The translations under genes and the position numbers were made by a program. Of a stretch of DNA of 5,981 bases, positions 4,955 to 5,981 are shown in pieces (the stretch's first letter is position 1; every line of letters begins with the position of its first letter). Location: NCBI GenBank assembly GCA_002499325.1, contig DALC01000034.1, positions 9,382 through 15,362 of the forward strand, read 5' to 3'. The DNA is from Euryarchaeota archaeon UBA538 (GTDB taxonomy: Archaea > Thermoplasmatota > Poseidoniia > Poseidoniales > Thalassarchaeaceae). Under the pieces are notes generated by a model. It was not told the origin of the DNA. It made no database searches and saw only the letters and a program-made list of their open reading frames with translations.

Positions 4955-5981
4955 TTTAGAGGCCCCCAAGAACCGGTATTATGGTTGAAGGATAGGATTG
5001 TTCCATCTGGATTCTGACAGTACACATTTCCTGATTCATCAACCCAGACAAGTTGTCCATTTTCGTTCATCTTAGCATCACTGGGGGGACTTATTGGATC
5101 GGTTCCAATCCCCTCTGAAGCGACAGATGTTGATTCTGGTACTGATACATTTGAGTAAATTCTAGGCTCATTATTTTCCATTTCGGAATCTACCGAAAGG
5201 GCGAACAATGACTCATCATTTTGTCCCCTTCTCCTAATAATCAATAATCCTCCGAGTGCGCAAATTACCACTAATGAGACTACTGCAACGAATATTAGCA
5301 TGGTTGTTGATTCCTCGGCTTCTTGCCTGTCGGGGTCATTGGGGAATGCGTCTCCATTATCTCCCACTCCGTCAAGATCGGAGTCCTCCCACTCAAATGG
5401 ATCCAGAGGGAAGTCGTCAACGCCGTCCATGAATCCATCATCGTCTGAATCTGGGTCCGTAGCACTGGTATTCCTCTCGTCTTCCTCTACGTCTGACGAA
5501 CCGTCATTGTCGTCATCTGTATCTGAGTTATCCCCAATTCCATCCATGTCGTTGTCATTCCATTCGGTCGAATCGAGAGGGAGCGCATCTTGCAAATCTG
5601 GGAATCCGTCATTATCGTCATCCTCATCCTCTTCTATGTCCTTACAGCCGTCTGAGTCGTTATCCAAATCTACTGTGCTGGACCACCCTCCTAGGCCCAA
5701 TGGGCATTTATCGATTATATCGTCGATACCGTCCCCATCATCGTCTTGGTCAACTTCGTCATGGAGCCTGTCTCCATCTGAGTCAGTGAGGCATTCATCC
5801 TCTGACGTAGAAGATTCTTGGAGAGTTATCGTATTTTCTGGGCAAGATTCGGCGACTATGCTCCTTGCTGATGAAACAAACTGATCGAATGGTGCGGGGG
5901 TCTGTTGAGACTGGCCCGCTTCAGAGACGAAGAATCCCGGATCGGCCTCCAGGCAGTTGGACTGGCCAGGAGACGGCTGAT
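4951..5981 (-). CDS. Membrane-anchored surface protein with acidic thrombospondin type 3-like repeats (N-terminus beyond the window)
   Basis: The reading frame is open from the right edge to a TAG at 4953-4951; 342 residues are visible, numbered here from the edge. Residues 1-63 (SNCLEADPGFFVSEAGQSQ...) resemble the last ephrin-receptor/GCC2_GCC3-like Cys repeat of archaeal Marine Group II surface proteins, but with few Cys (9, 46, 63). Residues about 66-217 are Asp-rich repeats of the DxDxDGxxD kind, which bind calcium in thrombospondin type 3 domains, with a DKCPMGLGGW...DNDSDGC step at 90-112. A helix at about 227-248 (MLIFVAVVSLVVICALGG...) followed by RRR is a single membrane anchor with the acidic part outside. 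A 91-residue cytoplasmic tail ends in a Trp/Gly-rich block (NGQLVWVDESGNVYC...GSWGPLN, about 306-342). It probably serves in surface contact or binding; the ligand is unknown. It converges with fabH and overlaps it by 4 nt. Confidence 0.85.
   Translation of the reverse strand, partial: QPSPGQSNCLEADPGFFVSEAGQSQQTPAPFDQFVSSARSIVAESCPENTITLQESSTSEDECLTDSDGDRLHDEVDQDDDGDGIDDIIDKCPLGLGGWSSTVDLDNDSDGCKDIEEDEDDDNDGFPDLQDALPLDSTEWNDNDMDGIGDNSDTDDDNDGSSDVEEDERNTSATDPDSDDDGFMDGVDDFPLDPFEWEDSDLDGVGDNGDAFPNDPDRQEAEESTTMLIFVAVVSLVVICALGGLLIIRRRGQNDESLFALSVDSEMENNEPRIYSNVSVPESTSVASEGIGTDPISPPSDAKMNENGQLVWVDESGNVYCQNPDGTILSFNHNTGSWGPLN
5329..5784 (-). repeat. Asp-rich calcium-binding-like repeat region in the surface protein
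   Basis: This stretch encodes six or more DxDxDG-type motifs, including DQDDDGDGIDD, DLDNDSDGC, DEDDDNDGFPD, DNDMDGIGDN, DTDDDNDGSSD, DPDSDDDGFMD and DSDLDGVGDN. Two longer units are recognisable copies: 5527-5589 and 5356-5418, each 21 codons, agree at 13 of 21 residues on the pattern DxxPLDxxEWxDxDxDGxGDN. The motifs match thrombospondin type 3 calcium sites in spacing of acidic residues; calcium binding itself is inferred. Confidence 0.8.

Noticed and set aside
4951..5700. Start of the surface protein at the ATG complementary to 5698-5700
   Set aside because: The same frame stays open to the right edge and continues the acidic repeats (DQDDDGDGIDDIIDKCP) straight into this Met, so it is internal.
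5300..5884. Plus-strand open frame of 194 codons, rich in Ser and Pro
   Set aside because: It is the complement of the Asp-rich repeats: GAT/GAC codons read backwards give ATC/GTC and, in this shifted frame, Ser-rich runs. The minus-strand frame has clear domains and a membrane helix.

Overview
The window reads as a piece of a marine planktonic archaeal genome, most likely Marine Group II (Poseidoniales, Thermoplasmatota). The best pointer is the partial surface protein on the minus strand. It has the 'EADPGFFVSEAGQSQQTP' type of Cys-poor repeat, a 'DKCPxGxxxW...DxDSDGC' junction, acidic thrombospondin type 3-like Asp repeats, one membrane helix near the C-terminus followed by RRR, and a small Trp/Gly-rich cytoplasmic end. 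I associate that architecture with this group. The assignment is from memory of family patterns, not a search.

Positions 1-4954, plus strand, hold five tightly packed enzyme genes that look like one transcription unit: the last 23 codons of a short-chain dehydrogenase/reductase (1-72); a luciferase-like flavin-dependent oxidoreductase (81-1322); a type II (Rhizobium etli-type) asparaginase-like hydrolase (1323-2495); an aldehyde dehydrogenase of the 2-aminomuconate/2-hydroxymuconate semialdehyde type (2495-3928); and a bacterial-type 3-oxoacyl-ACP synthase III, FabH (3974-4954). The first four are separated by 8, 0 and -1 nt, and the three junctions carry good Shine-Dalgarno sequences. FabH follows after 45 nt with a weaker site. 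I see no convincing promoter or terminator inside the unit.

Positions 4951-5981, minus strand, hold the 3' part of the membrane-anchored surface protein, which runs off the right edge. It converges on fabH so tightly that one CTAG supplies the TAG stop of both genes.

The gene order SDR - flavin monooxygenase - amide hydrolase-like - semialdehyde dehydrogenase suggests a stepwise catabolic or tailoring pathway: oxygenation, hydrolysis of a C-N bond, then oxidation of a carboxylated semialdehyde to a dicarboxylate. I cannot name the substrate. The asparaginase-like protein has Glu where the family's zinc-binding Lys is expected, so it may not be a plain asparaginase. A complete FabH in a probable archaeon is also notable. 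There are no RNA genes, CRISPR arrays or insertion sequences visible, and no gene-free stretch longer than 45 nt.
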